Positions 54,980 to 64,000 of a stretch of 64,000 bases of DNA are shown here, piece by piece. Position numbers and translations under genes: made by a program. The notes beneath the pieces are model-generated. The model had not been told where the DNA came from. It did not search any database and worked only from the letters and a program-made list of their open reading frames with translations. Each line of letters opens with the position of its first letter. Position 1 is the first letter of the stretch. Origin of the DNA: Neptuniibacter sp. CAU 1671. Its GTDB lineage: Bacteria > Pseudomonadota > Gammaproteobacteria > Pseudomonadales > Balneatricaceae. Location of the stretch: NCBI RefSeq assembly GCF_029222905.1, contig NZ_JARHUE010000004.1, positions 34,333-98,332 of the forward strand, given 5' to 3'.

Positions 54980-55345
54980 TCAGACATCCTCAAGCGGCGC
55001 AAGCAGCAAGGGCTTTTCGCACAGGTCTATCGCCATAATCTGGGGATAGACATCAAACCATTGGCGGAACACTTCGAAATTCATTTTTTGCGGCCAGTTA
55101 TCACCCAGCTCGTCCCAGGCAGACAGTTCATTCTGAAAAATAGAGAGCCAGCACTGTTCCAGTTGTTGATTAAAATCACTCTCCAGCACCACTTCGGGAA
55201 TCAGATACACCGTACCCTCACGACGCTGTTCATCGATGGACAGGTTTTGATGCAGACCATCAGCGTCCACATCCAACTGGTTGGTCCAATCCACAAATGG
55301 CTGTTTCGGCAACACAACAAATGCCGATCGGTTAAGCAGTTTCAT
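54980..55345 (-). CDS. Conserved-looking cytoplasmic protein of unknown function
   Basis: 121-residue acidic soluble protein, MKLLNRSAFVVLPKQPFVDW, with no signal peptide or membrane helix. It has a mixed alpha/beta pattern with aromatic residues near the middle and C-terminus. No family is recognised. Upstream GGAC gives a modest ribosome site. It is 36 bases upstream of the DUF3422 gene, so a shared transcript is likely. Confidence 0.7.
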   Translation of the reverse strand: MKLLNRSAFVVLPKQPFVDWTNQLDVDADGLHQNLSIDEQRREGTVYLIPEVVLESDFNQQLEQCWLSIFQNELSAWDELGDNWPQKMNFEVFRQWFDVYPQIMAIDLCEKPLLLAPLEDV

Positions 55346-55482
55346 GTCCAGATTCCGTTATTCAGAAGGGCAGTTCAATACGGACAGCAGCAAAGGTGAG
55401 TTAAGTCAGGCCCGGGTTTTAGATATACTCTCACAGAGCCGTGAGCTAAACGAGTCTGATTATCCAACATGAGCCATCCTCT

Positions 55483-56154
55483 GTGAATATCCGGGTCCTG
55501 CCCAGTCTTAACAGCCGCGAGCAGTGGATTGCCTTCTGCCGTCGCGAACAACCCTACTGCTATGTTGAAAGCCCGCCTTGTCTGGTGGATTTTCAGACCA
55601 GCTTTCTGCAGCTCACCCTGTTTCCTGAGCAGGGTGATGCAATACAGTACAGTCTTGGATCGCGCAGCAGTATGGAACCTGCCTGGCAGTTGATTAAAGC
55701 CTGTCAGTGGGATCTTGATGCGCTGATAAAGGGCCTGAACGAGCTGGATTTCAGCAGTAACGTGCGGGATAACGCGCTGCTTCAGGTACATACAGACCTG
55801 ACGGCACGCAAGGTATTTTCCAGAGAAAAACTACAGCCACCCCATCAGATTGGGCTACTTAAACCACTGATGGCACTGCCAACAGGTTGGGATAACCAGT
55901 CGCTGAGTCAGATGATCAGCCATGGTCAGTACACTGATCTGCGATCCGAGCAGGTACTGTTACCCGGCACTCAGCTCAGACCCAGCGCACCGGCCGAACC
56001 ACCGTCACCGGCGGAACTGATCCAGCTGCTAATTGAGGATGATCATCCCTGCAGCGCAGAGATGCGCGATAACAGGCTGTACCTGCTGCTGCATGGTCAG
56101 CCGATCGCCAGTCTGATCCCCCGACTGCACTGGCCAGAACCGCGTCTGGCCTGA
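55483..56154 (+). CDS. Unrecognised protein, GTG start coupled to a 5-codon leader
   Basis: 223-residue soluble protein with no family I recognise; no signal peptide or membrane helix is visible. It starts at GTG 55483. An ATG at 55469 opens a five-residue frame (MSHPL) whose TGA overlaps this GTG (GTGA), a layout typical of translational coupling; no other good start is in frame. Its 3' end faces the SMC gene (26 bases apart). Codon use looks native. Confidence 0.65.
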   Translation: MNIRVLPSLNSREQWIAFCRREQPYCYVESPPCLVDFQTSFLQLTLFPEQGDAIQYSLGSRSSMEPAWQLIKACQWDLDALIKGLNELDFSSNVRDNALLQVHTDLTARKVFSREKLQPPHQIGLLKPLMALPTGWDNQSLSQMISHGQYTDLRSEQVLLPGTQLRPSAPAEPPSPAELIQLLIEDDHPCSAEMRDNRLYLLLHGQPIASLIPRLHWPEPRLA

Positions 56155-56179
56155 GCCGGCAGTCCGCAGGTCTGAATGC

Positions 56180-59100
56180 TCAGACCTCCAGGGTTTCCTC
56201 AGCTTCTTCCTCGGCACGCTCTGCCATCATTCTCAGCGGGTTATCTGAGTTCAGCAATTGCCGACCTTTCAGGGTGGGAAACTCCACATCCAGATCCACC
56301 ACCCTGCCATCACGGCAGACGTTGATAATGGTATCCATACAGGAGCTAAGCAGAGAATACTTCTCATCCGGTGCTGCAATAATGGTTTGCAGACCCAGAT
56401 CGCTCATAAAGCCCAGAGAAGTCACAGTGTTTTCAGAGTCCAGCTTGTTAAAGGCTTCGTCAAACACCGACAGACTCATACCACCCAGCGGTTTGCCATC
56501 ACTGCTTTCGCGCAGACGGTAGGTGGCACCCAGCGCCGCCGCAATCGCAACGTAGAATGGCACTTGGTGCTCACCACCGGAACCGGTCTTGATACGCTGC
56601 GTCAGGGTTGTCTTGCGGTTGCCATCCAGATCCTTGACCACCAATTCGAAGTTATAGAAGTTACGGTAGTCCTGCAGCAGGCTGCTCTCACCTTCATCTT
56701 TCAGCACTTCATGGATCTTGGTCAGTGCATCTTTATGGGTGCGATCACCATCAAACTTCATATCAAACAGTGACCCCACATTAGCACCGTCGATCTGGGT
56801 ATAGGCTTCCACCAGTTCCAGAATATCTTTCAGCTCTGGATTGGGTGTCATCTCAAAGCTATACATCTCTTTGTGGAACGGACGGCCTTTCAGGTGCTGA
56901 TTCAGTTCTCGAATCAGATCTTTAATTTTGTTGATCTGATCATTCAGATGCGCCACAAAGTCAGAACGGAAGGCCGTCTCCGCTTCCTGACGGGCACGTT
57001 CAGCTTTCTGACTGTAGTTCGCCAGCTCTGAGTCTTTAAGTGCCTGAATAGTTTCATCGACAAATTCAGACAGCTCTTCATGGGTAGAGTCCTGCGTTAC
57101 TTTATCCAGTTGCTGATGGCTCAGGCCACCGCCATGGTATTTCGCCTTGTACTGAGCCACGCCATCACGTACCGCATTTTTCTTTTTCTCATGCAGCGCC
57201 AGCTCGGACTGAGCGCGTTTAGCCGCCTCAAAGATCACCCGTTCCAGTTCACCGGCGCAAGATTCATCCAGATAATCCCGTTTCTCCTGCGCTGCCTGCG
57301 CATCAAAGTCTTCACGGCTTTCACACACAGAACGGGCGGTTGCATGCTCTTCCAGTTCTTTATCCAGCACTTCCAGTGCGGCAGTATCCTTGATAATGGC
57401 CGTGCGTACTTTCTGCAGTTTGTCCATCAGACTGCGCTGGGTCTGTTCCGCTTCTTTCTGCTCAGCGACCAGATCGGTAATACGCTGCTGAATGCCGGTG
57501 TCATCCTGATTACGCAGATCGATGATCGCCTGACGCTGACCTTCGATTTCGGTCGTCAGCTGTTCACGCTGGTTCACCAGATCAAATACCCGCTCATTGA
57601 TCGCATCCAGACCGTTATGCAGGGTGATCAAACCATCACGCAGTTTTTCAAGACTCTCGTGATTGCGCCCAAGCGTGCTGAACTCCTGCACCAGTTGATC
57701 CACCTGCTTGCCCTGCAAACTGGCCTGATCCGCACGGCGACGAATGCCCATGATCGGCTGCATTTCGTTGATCGCGGTCGTGGAACCTTCCGTCTGCAAC
57801 ATGCAGTCATAGGTCAGGGCGCGTTCATGGCGCAGCAGTTCGTTTTCGGTTTCAACCGCCATTACCCCACCGAGGGCACGATTCAGGTAAGCCTTCGCAT
57901 GATCGTTGTCGGTGTCAATAAAGTGCGCCAGAGAACCTGCTTTATAACGGTTGAGCCATTCACCGGTTTTGGTGGTGTTCACGATACGGCAACCTTTCAG
58001 GTGACGACCCTTACGGCGGTATAAGGTGATCGCCTCCTTCACTCGGTCAGGCTCAACAATCAGGGCTTCACGACGGGCACCCAGAAAAGACTCCAGCGCG
58101 ATACGCCATTTATCGTCATTAATGTCCGCCAGTTCACAGACAGGGGTACTCTCGATGCCGTACTCCTGCAGCAGCTCCATCAGCTCACGGGTGTTGTGAC
58201 GCACTGGTGCATGGCCCTGCTTCAGGGCTTCTACCGCATTTTTCTGATCCTGAATGGTGGAGCGCAGTTCGGAGATACGAATCACCGACTGCTCATAGCG
58301 ACGGGAGACTTCACGGCGCACACCTTCGATCTGCTGTTTCATGCTGTCCAGTGCGTTATCCACTTCCACCGGTGCATGGGGCCACAGATCTGACATCATG
58401 TCCTGACCACTGCGCCACAGGGTGACACACTGCTCAACCACCGGGGCAAACTTCTCCGGCAGTAAATCTTTGTTTTCAGCAAAACTCACGGTCGTACGCA
58501 TCAGGCTGTAGACCCGCTGAATACGGTCTTTGACTACATTCACCTCGTGGGTTTTGGCTGCAATTGAGGACTCAAGTGCCTTCACTTTGTGCGCCGAATC
58601 CGAGGTATTCAGTTCGGCACGGGCGTTGGCGAGATCCTGCATCAGCTGAGCCAGCTCAGCCTGCTTCAGATCCAGTTCCTGCTGCAGGGTGGTTTCTTTT
58701 TCCTGATTGTCTTCGAGGCGCTCTGCTGCATCCTCTTTTTTCAGGTCAGCGTCTTCAAAACGGGTTTCATGCACCACCCATTCATACTCTGCCGCGTTTT
58801 TAATATTGCGGGAGATACCGCTGCACAGCTCCTGAACCTTCTCCAGTTCCGTGATTCGGTTGGCCACCTCGCGGGTTTTCTGCTCCATCGCCCGGTATTC
58901 ATCCAGGGATTTGCGGAAACCACCTACGTGCACGATGTTTTCATCCAGCACAAATTCACGAATAAAGCGGGTTGGACTGTCAATCGGTACAAACTTCAGG
59001 GCGTTCTTGAAGTTTTTGACGAACTTGTCGTCATCATTCGGCATCTGGGTGTCATGACTGAGCAGCGTCACCATTTCGCGCACAAAACGGCTTGAGCGCT

Positions 59101-59611
59101 TCTCCAGAATCATGTCCGGACACTGCTTCAGCAGATTCTCGCGCACTACCGGCCAGGGTTTTGGCAGGCGGCCGTTGGGTGTTTTTTCGGTAAAGTCATC
59201 CAACGATACTGCGCAGTTAGGCAGAATAAAACGACCCAGCACATCCTCTTCAGCCGCCGCCGTGGTGGCACTGATCGCCAGACCTACAGTGGTTTCCTGC
59301 GCGGTTTCGGTATCAAAAAAACTCATCGCCAAATAACAGAGCGAATCGGTACGTGCAGTATTCTTGCGGCCATCATCATCCAGAAAACCCAGACAGTAGG
59401 TACGCAGACTACGCTCACTTTTTTCACCCGCAGAGGCGTTAAAGCTTAAATGGCGCTTGTTCCCCCCCATCAGCACGGTCTGGATCGCATCCAGCAACGA
59501 TGACTTACCGGAGCCGTTGGGGCCAACCACCGCCACATTACCTTTAATCGGGATCTCTACCGCACCCAGCACATACCAGTTCACCAGGACCATTCGGTTC
59601 AGTTGTTTCAT
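56180..59611 (-). CDS. MukB-family SMC ATPase (MksB/JetC-like)
   Basis: Large SMC-like ATPase of the MukB/MksB/JetC branch. The N-terminal half-nucleotide-binding domain has Walker [10 protein letters not shown] (30-38). Long coiled coils (about 245-470 and 640-940) flank a hinge (about 470-640). The C-terminal half has a signature SGGE (about 1011) and Walker [12 protein letters not shown] (about 1048-1058). MukB-type complexes entrap or extrude DNA loops; JetC-type ones feed circular plasmids to the JetD nuclease. It overlaps the MksE-like gene by four bases. The length of 1143 fits MksB/JetC (about 900-1200) rather than MukB (1486). Which of condensin or plasmid defence it serves is open. 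Confidence 0.88.
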   Translation of the reverse strand: MKQLNRMVLVNWYVLGAVEIPIKGNVAVVGPNGSGKSSLLDAIQTVLMGGNKRHLSFNASAGEKSERSLRTYCLGFLDDDGRKNTARTDSLCYLAMSFFDTETAQETTVGLAISATTAAAEEDVLGRFILPNCAVSLDDFTEKTPNGRLPKPWPVVRENLLKQCPDMILEKRSSRFVREMVTLLSHDTQMPNDDDKFVKNFKNALKFVPIDSPTRFIREFVLDENIVHVGGFRKSLDEYRAMEQKTREVANRITELEKVQELCSGISRNIKNAAEYEWVVHETRFEDADLKKEDAAERLEDNQEKETTLQQELDLKQAELAQLMQDLANARAELNTSDSAHKVKALESSIAAKTHEVNVVKDRIQRVYSLMRTTVSFAENKDLLPEKFAPVVEQCVTLWRSGQDMMSDLWPHAPVEVDNALDSMKQQIEGVRREVSRRYEQSVIRISELRSTIQDQKNAVEALKQGHAPVRHNTRELMELLQEYGIESTPVCELADINDDKWRIALESFLGARREALIVEPDRVKEAITLYRRKGRHLKGCRIVNTTKTGEWLNRYKAGSLAHFIDTDNDHAKAYLNRALGGVMAVETENELLRHERALTYDCMLQTEGSTTAINEMQPIMGIRRRADQASLQGKQVDQLVQEFSTLGRNHESLEKLRDGLITLHNGLDAINERVFDLVNQREQLTTEIEGQRQAIIDLRNQDDTGIQQRITDLVAEQKEAEQTQRSLMDKLQKVRTAIIKDTAALEVLDKELEEHATARSVCESREDFDAQAAQEKRDYLDESCAGELERVIFEAAKRAQSELALHEKKKNAVRDGVAQYKAKYHGGGLSHQQLDKVTQDSTHEELSEFVDETIQALKDSELANYSQKAERARQEAETAFRSDFVAHLNDQINKIKDLIRELNQHLKGRPFHKEMYSFEMTPNPELKDILELVEAYTQIDGANVGSLFDMKFDGDRTHKDALTKIHEVLKDEGESSLLQDYRNFYNFELVVKDLDGNRKTTLTQRIKTGSGGEHQVPFYVAIAAALGATYRLRESSDGKPLGGMSLSVFDEAFNKLDSENTVTSLGFMSDLGLQTIIAAPDEKYSLLSSCMDTIINVCRDGRVVDLDVEFPTLKGRQLLNSDNPLRMMAERAEEEAEETLEV

Positions 59612-60261
59612 GGTGCAGTCACCTCTTGCTCGCTGGTCTGTTCTGCAGTGGGTTCATCAATATCATCCGCCCCAGCCTCATCGGGATCACAGAGCCCTTC
59701 CAGTTGGCGAATATAATCTTCAACCACCACCTGACGGATAATCGGATTTATTTTCAGAGGCACGTTTTTGGGATCTGTCTCATCAGCTTTACCCCGTTCA
59801 ATCACGCCATGACGTGAAAACAGTGACAGAATCTCTTTCAGACGGGTTTCATTAGGGATCTCTTTACCGGTCAGGTTTTCATAAGTGGTCAGCAGTTCAT
59901 CCGTGCTGGTATAGGCCTGCCCAGCCTCCACATCAAACGACTCCAGACGCTGTTCATATTGCTGACGAATACAAAGCAACAACAGAGACTCATCGAGCTT
60001 AAGGCGCATATAGCGCTCTTCGCCCTTTGGCAGAATACCCATGTAGGCTTCATCAGGCTGATAAACAAACGACCAGCCGATCGCTTCAAACAGGTTGGTG
60101 AAGTAATCCACATGGGACGCCACCAGAAAATAACTTTCCCGGTGCACCGGGCGATCCGCATAGAGGAACTGATTGGTCAGGAGCTGGTTGGCAGCACGGC
60201 TGAAATCACTGGCCTGATACTGGTCGCTACGACTGACGATTTTCTGCAAATCACCTAGCAT
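59608..60261 (-). CDS. MksE/JetB-like subunit
   Basis: 217-residue winged-helix partner of the SMC complex (DUF4194-type MksE/JetB). The pattern of a hydrophobic N-terminal helix set, [26 protein letters not shown] (two strands around a turn), then [14 protein letters not shown] and a second winged-helix with [15 protein letters not shown] fits the family. Its C-terminal tail is acidic. It begins directly after the MksF-like stop and overlaps the SMC gene start by four bases. Confidence 0.85.
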   Translation of the reverse strand: MLGDLQKIVSRSDQYQASDFSRAANQLLTNQFLYADRPVHRESYFLVASHVDYFTNLFEAIGWSFVYQPDEAYMGILPKGEERYMRLKLDESLLLLCIRQQYEQRLESFDVEAGQAYTSTDELLTTYENLTGKEIPNETRLKEILSLFSRHGVIERGKADETDPKNVPLKINPIIRQVVVEDYIRQLEGLCDPDEAGADDIDEPTAEQTSEQEVTAP

Positions 60262-61668
60262 TTATGCTTTCCTCTGGATGACAAAGTCCCGACACTCCAC
60301 CATGTCGGCAACGTTCACGTACTTTTCCTGAAAACTGATCTGATACTGATCCATGGTCTTGCGGGCTTTTTTACCCAACGACTTCAAATGGCGCAGGTAG
60401 CTGAAACAGATATAGTCTTCAATGGTTTCGATGCTGAATTCAGCCGCCGAAACCTGATCCTTACCAAGCAGATGGCGTTCCAGATACAACTCGATCCGGT
60501 CAACCCGCACCTCACGCCGCTCTTTGTATTCTTTGAACAGCTGACGCAGTTCCAGCACTCTTGGGTCGATCTCCTGCTGGGTGATCACCCGTGGTTCGGC
60601 TGGCTGACGGCGTTTAATCGGGTTACGAATACTGCCTGGTGCCAGAAAACCCACGGTTTCCAGCGAGTTGATGCGCGGAATTTCACGACCATCGCGACGG
60701 GCAACCTGCGTAATCACCCGGGAGAGACGTGATGCCATGCCCGGTGTGGTTTTATCCATGTACCGCACGGTATCCGATACCCGTTTTTCCAGCCTATAGC
60801 GGAAATCATCAATGATCGCCAGACGCTGATCCACCGACTCAAAGATGCGGATTATCCGGTTGATATGCTGATGCACCTTGGCCTCAGCTTCATACAGACT
60901 GATTTCAAACTGCTGCTGATAATGTTCGGTCAAACGCTGCACCGTCAGGCTATCGAACTGCAGTTCACGCAGCAGAGACAAGATCTGCTGCCGGAAACGG
61001 AACGGGTTATTCTTGGTTTTCAGTGTCTTGTAGTCGGAGACCAGAATGTGTTCAACAAACCGGTCAAAGAAGTTGCGCACAATCTCCTGCGGGTTATTGC
61101 TCTGGGACAGATTGATCTTCAGTTCACGCAATCCGAGCATCATATCGGTCAGGTGAGCACTGAAATCTGCGGCTGTCTGGGCGGCTTCTGACAGGGTAAT
61201 ACCGCGGCCCACCGGGTCTTTAATTGCAGCTTCCAGCGAGCTCAAAACGTTCAGAACCGCGCCACCGTAACTGCGTTTTTCCAGATTGGCGATGGCAACC
61301 AATGTACGCAGCAAGAAGCTAATCGACGGTGACAGCAACACATAGGTGCGATAGATGCGCTGCTCTTCTTCCAGCCAGCCGGTTTCAACCAGGCGCCGGT
61401 AGATACGGCTGGTATATTCCGCGCTGGAGCTGGGCAGGGCCTGCTGCTCCTCTGCGCTTTCGCCCTCTTCCGGCTCCCAGCGTCTGACGCCCAGACGCAC
61501 CACCGCATCTTCAATAGCAGAGCGCACTAAGTCCTTGGGGACAAAAGGATCAACCAGATCCTCATCAAAAAACAGATCGGCCAGAGAAAGCAGGACCGAC
61601 TGATAAACCTGTCGGTTCTGACCGGACAACGGTATGAAAAGTTGATCGGGCAACTTGTTGAAAAGCAT
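60262..61668 (-). CDS. MksF/JetA-like kleisin subunit
   Basis: 468-residue first gene of the complex. The N-terminus MLFNKLPDQLFIPLSGQNRQVY and the long helical body resemble the JetA-type subunit (the group I recall as DUF5716), the kleisin that bridges SMC heads. A conserved-looking C-terminal winged helix (about 400-465) is present. No catalytic motif is seen. The stop abuts the MksE-like start. Family placement (which Wadjet type) needs a profile search. Confidence 0.8.
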   Translation of the reverse strand: MLFNKLPDQLFIPLSGQNRQVYQSVLLSLADLFFDEDLVDPFVPKDLVRSAIEDAVVRLGVRRWEPEEGESAEEQQALPSSSAEYTSRIYRRLVETGWLEEEQRIYRTYVLLSPSISFLLRTLVAIANLEKRSYGGAVLNVLSSLEAAIKDPVGRGITLSEAAQTAADFSAHLTDMMLGLRELKINLSQSNNPQEIVRNFFDRFVEHILVSDYKTLKTKNNPFRFRQQILSLLRELQFDSLTVQRLTEHYQQQFEISLYEAEAKVHQHINRIIRIFESVDQRLAIIDDFRYRLEKRVSDTVRYMDKTTPGMASRLSRVITQVARRDGREIPRINSLETVGFLAPGSIRNPIKRRQPAEPRVITQQEIDPRVLELRQLFKEYKERREVRVDRIELYLERHLLGKDQVSAAEFSIETIEDYICFSYLRHLKSLGKKARKTMDQYQISFQEKYVNVADMVECRDFVIQRKA

Positions 61669-61718
61669 TCAGGCGATATCCGCGTCCTAGAAGGTAATTT
61701 TTATCACGTAATGGATCG

Positions 61719-61747
61719 ATTCTAACGGAAAAAAACCGGAGGGATAA
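61719..61747 (-). promoter_or_regulatory. Candidate promoter of the MksFEB operon
   Basis: On the minus strand, TTATCC (61747-61742) and TAGAAT (61724-61719) are 17 bases apart, about 50 bases before the operon's first ATG. The -35 is poor. Confidence 0.3.
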
Positions 61748-61795
61748 GGCCGAATTGTGACTCAGCTTAAATCGATGATTTATAAGCCACAGAAA

Positions 61796-61826
61796 CAAAA
61801 ACGCCCCGCTTAGCGGGGCGTTTTGT
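61796..61826. terminator. Terminator of the RTX adhesin gene
   Basis: ACGCCCCGC/GCGGGGCGT stem. Read on the minus strand it is followed by TTTTTGTTT, directly past the adhesin stop. Confidence 0.85.
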
Positions 61827-61844
61827 CAATGATGCAGCAGTTAA

Positions 61845-64000
61845 TTACTGATCAACATCCAGGTTATTACCTGCCAGCAGGGTGGTCAGATCAGAAACAT
61901 CACCATTTACAACGATGGTCTGATCAATTGTACCTGCCGCATTGGCATCACCACCGGTATAAACATTGATGGTTGTCTGACCAGAGTCACTGTCAAAGCT
62001 GGCTTTGAGGTAATCGTCCAGAGAGTCAGCACCACCAATATCCAGTGCACCGGTTGGATCCAGCAGATCTGCCAGGTCCAGCACATCACCTTCACCTGCG
62101 TTGAAGTCAGTGATTGTGTCTACACCACCATCGGCATCACCATCCTGCCAGATGTAAGTATCAGCACCAGTACCACCAGTGATCGTGTCGGAGCCAGCAC
62201 CACCGTAGATAGTATCTGCACCGTCACCACCGACAATCGAGTCATTACCACCCAAGCCAGTTAGAATGTCGTTTCCATCACGGCCAAACAGCAAGTCATC
62301 AGAAGAACCACCAGTCAAGTCATCTGCATTATTGGTACCAAACATCAGGTTCGGGTCATTGGTACCGACTGCAGTAATACCCAGATCACCTGGATCATCC
62401 AGACTGAAGTCAAAGCGGACAAAACGTGCCTGATAGTTGCCGCCATCATCATCATTGTACAGTACATCCCATGTATCACCCGCTGATGGCGGGTTAGCTG
62501 TCAGGTATTCAGCCAGCGTCTGTGTACCACCCACTTCAACAATCTCGGTGTAGCTGGCGGTATACTTCATCAAGCCGGTTTCAGCGTCATATACCCAGCG
62601 ATCTGCATCACCACCACCGTTGCCCGTGCCTTCAATGACCATGAACTCAACGCCATTGATGGTTACGGTCGCAGTGACTTCCTCTTCCAATTGAGCACCG
62701 TCCTGTGAGCCAACATCAATAGGCACAGTGAATGGTGACTGCTGGAAGTCGGTAAACAGGGTAACCGAACCGTTAGTTGGATCCGCAATAATACTGTTAA
62801 CCAGAGACTGCTCCAGCACCAAACTAGATTCCTGATCGTTACCAGAAGTCAGCGGAGAACTACCGTTACCCACCTGCGCCGACTGCTGTGGAAGCTCATT
62901 CGGTGGAAGTGCATGCAGTGTGACATTTGCAGTTTCATTAACAATAGTGCCGTCAGTATCCGTATCGGTCACGGTGTAGGTGATCAGATCGGTAATTTCT
63001 GCGGAGATAAAGTTAACATCAAGATCCGGATTCGCAATGAACCGGAACTCAGGCAACGATCCACCCGCCGGAACATCAAACTCCTGATTCAGCGCTACGT
63101 CTTCCCAGGAATCACCATCCCAGTAGACCACCTTGCCGATGGATACCAGGTCAGCAGGATCACCCTCAGCAGCCTGATTAACCGTCGCTTCAACCAGACT
63201 GGTAAAGGTGATTGTCAGGTCGGTATCCACATCATACACACTGAGATTCAGTGGGTAGCCATCGGTATATTCTGCTGGCAACTGACCTGGATCTGCAGGC
63301 AACCAAACATCTTTGGCCAGCTCAAGGACTGATGCATCATCCTGACCATTAATAGTAATGGTCAAACTGGTTGTAGATGTAAGGGCGCCATCGGATACAG
63401 TGTAAGAGAAGGTGTCATTCAGCTCATCACCTACATTCAATGGATCCAGAATCGGATTACTGTCATCCAGATCATAGCTGTAAGAGCCGTCTGCATTGAT
63501 AGTCAATGTACCGTACAGGCCAGCCACAACAGTAGCTGCACCAATTGGTGTTGAACCATCACCCGCAGAGCCACCACTACCGGATACCTGCACAACCTGA
63601 AGGGTTGGACTGTCTATATCGGTATCCGCAACATCAGCATAGGCCTCTGCACCGTTGGCAGATTCAGCAGCATCAGAACCATGATCCTGACCATCAATGA
63701 CGTTACCGGTAATCAGGGCAGCGTCAACACCATCCACACCTTCGTTGACGAAGTTAGTATCAGCATTGGCAACTGGCTGATCATTTATGTTATCCAGGCT
63801 GATATCTACAGTCGCTGTGTCTACGCCACCTTCGTTATCAACCACCTGTACGCTCAGGCTGTAATCGCCCAGCTCAGCATCATCGATGTCCTGTGTAACA
63901 GAGATCGCACCGGTCGCAGAGTCAATTGCAAACAGACCTGCTTCGTTACCACCCGTGATGCTGTACACCAGTGTATCGCCATCTGCATCCACTGCACCTA
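61845..64000 (-). CDS. Giant RTX/VCBS adhesin, C-terminal part (gene continues past window edge)
   Basis: C-terminal ~718 residues of a type I-secreted surface adhesin; the 5' part is beyond position 64000. From the edge inward come a cadherin-like repeat (AVDADGDTLVYSITGGNEAGLF, then VSLDNIND), a VCBS repeat (ADGSYSYDLDDSNPILD...FSYTVSDG), Ig-like stretches, then tandem calcium-binding nonapeptides (GGNDSIVGGDGADTIYGG, GGTGADTYIW) and a C-terminal DITDFNAGEGDVLDL-type secretion signal ending NNLDVDQ. This LapA/RTX pattern predicts export by a TolC-dependent ABC transporter and a role in adhesion or biofilm. The long repeated frame, and edge, prevent sizing the full gene. Confidence 0.92.
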   Translation of the reverse strand, partial: GAVDADGDTLVYSITGGNEAGLFAIDSATGAISVTQDIDDAELGDYSLSVQVVDNEGGVDTATVDISLDNINDQPVANADTNFVNEGVDGVDAALITGNVIDGQDHGSDAAESANGAEAYADVADTDIDSPTLQVVQVSGSGGSAGDGSTPIGAATVVAGLYGTLTINADGSYSYDLDDSNPILDPLNVGDELNDTFSYTVSDGALTSTTSLTITINGQDDASVLELAKDVWLPADPGQLPAEYTDGYPLNLSVYDVDTDLTITFTSLVEATVNQAAEGDPADLVSIGKVVYWDGDSWEDVALNQEFDVPAGGSLPEFRFIANPDLDVNFISAEITDLITYTVTDTDTDGTIVNETANVTLHALPPNELPQQSAQVGNGSSPLTSGNDQESSLVLEQSLVNSIIADPTNGSVTLFTDFQQSPFTVPIDVGSQDGAQLEEEVTATVTINGVEFMVIEGTGNGGGDADRWVYDAETGLMKYTASYTEIVEVGGTQTLAEYLTANPPSAGDTWDVLYNDDDGGNYQARFVRFDFSLDDPGDLGITAVGTNDPNLMFGTNNADDLTGGSSDDLLFGRDGNDILTGLGGNDSIVGGDGADTIYGGAGSDTITGGTGADTYIWQDGDADGGVDTITDFNAGEGDVLDLADLLDPTGALDIGGADSLDDYLKASFDSDSGQTTINVYTGGDANAAGTIDQTIVVNGDVSDLTTLLAGNNLDVDQ

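Noticed and set aside
57080..58024. 314-residue open frame on the plus strand
   Set aside because: It lies antisense inside the MksB/JetC-like gene and has no ribosome site or recognisable protein; the SMC frame has clear motifs.
56180..61668. Canonical MukBEF
   Set aside because: The SMC is shorter than MukB, the kleisin and winged-helix partners resemble MksF/JetA and MksE/JetB, and smtA is not adjacent.
1..64000. CRISPR array, tRNA, rRNA, insertion sequence or prophage
   Set aside because: No regular spaced repeats, tRNA cloverleaf, transposase or phage gene was seen on either strand.
61845..64000. Tandem DNA repeat region
   Set aside because: The repetitive look comes from glycine/aspartate-rich RTX coding repeats in one intact frame.

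Overview
The window looks like chromosomal core DNA from a marine-type gammaproteobacterium, probably Oceanospirillales or a relative. This is inferred from gene content and protein resemblance, not from a marker gene. Coding density is high, GC content looks moderate, and most genes sit in short tightly packed operons. I see no tRNA, rRNA, CRISPR array, insertion sequence or prophage.

Layout. 1-2.5 kb: dgkA, then dusA-tal. 2.7-6.4 kb: a STAS protein and a SpoIIE/PP2C phosphatase (a partner-switch pair), mlaA and a general porin. 6.8-10.7 kb: hrpA. 10.8-12.7 kb: an OmpR/BaeSR-type two-component pair. 12.7-17.5 kb, minus strand: a divergent acyl-CoA synthetase, a YafJ-type amidotransferase, a bactofilin overlapping an M23 peptidase gene, and an AIM24-family protein. 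17.6-24.3 kb: putA, ppnN, a PIN-PhoH ATPase and yidD. 24.3-26.6 kb: the 5-oxoprolinase operon pxpABC. 26.8-30.6 kb: an SLC5-STAC membrane protein that lacks the usual kinase, an MscS channel and an SH3-domain membrane protein. 31-40 kb: a glutaredoxin, a 45-residue membrane peptide and the recC-recB-recD operon.

40.2-44.6 kb: a PAS-GGDEF cyclase, an amidotransferase-like protein without its catalytic cysteine, an MFS transporter and ttcA. 44.7-48.5 kb: a DUF302-like secreted protein facing a recQ-yqaA-metalloprotease operon. 48.6-53.6 kb: a UPF0149 protein, an ABC exporter-cardiolipin synthase-SlyB operon, ogt and bolA. 53.6-56.2 kb: a DUF3422 protein and two unrecognised genes. 56.2-61.7 kb: a three-gene MukB-family SMC operon of Mks/Wadjet type with no adjacent JetD/MksG nuclease. 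61.8 kb to the edge: the C-terminal part of a giant RTX/VCBS type I-secreted adhesin.

Themes. Envelope maintenance is prominent (dgkA, mlaA, porin, slyB, cls, ABC exporter, mscS, bactofilin/M23). DNA repair and chromosome handling form a second group (recBCD, recQ, ogt, MksFEB). Amino-acid scavenging is represented by putA (proline) and pxpABC (5-oxoproline). The least ordinary items are the nuclease-less Mks/Wadjet-like operon, the kinase-less SLC5-STAC protein, the pseudoreceiver phosphatase, the degenerate amidotransferase and a metzincin-like membrane protein in the recQ operon.
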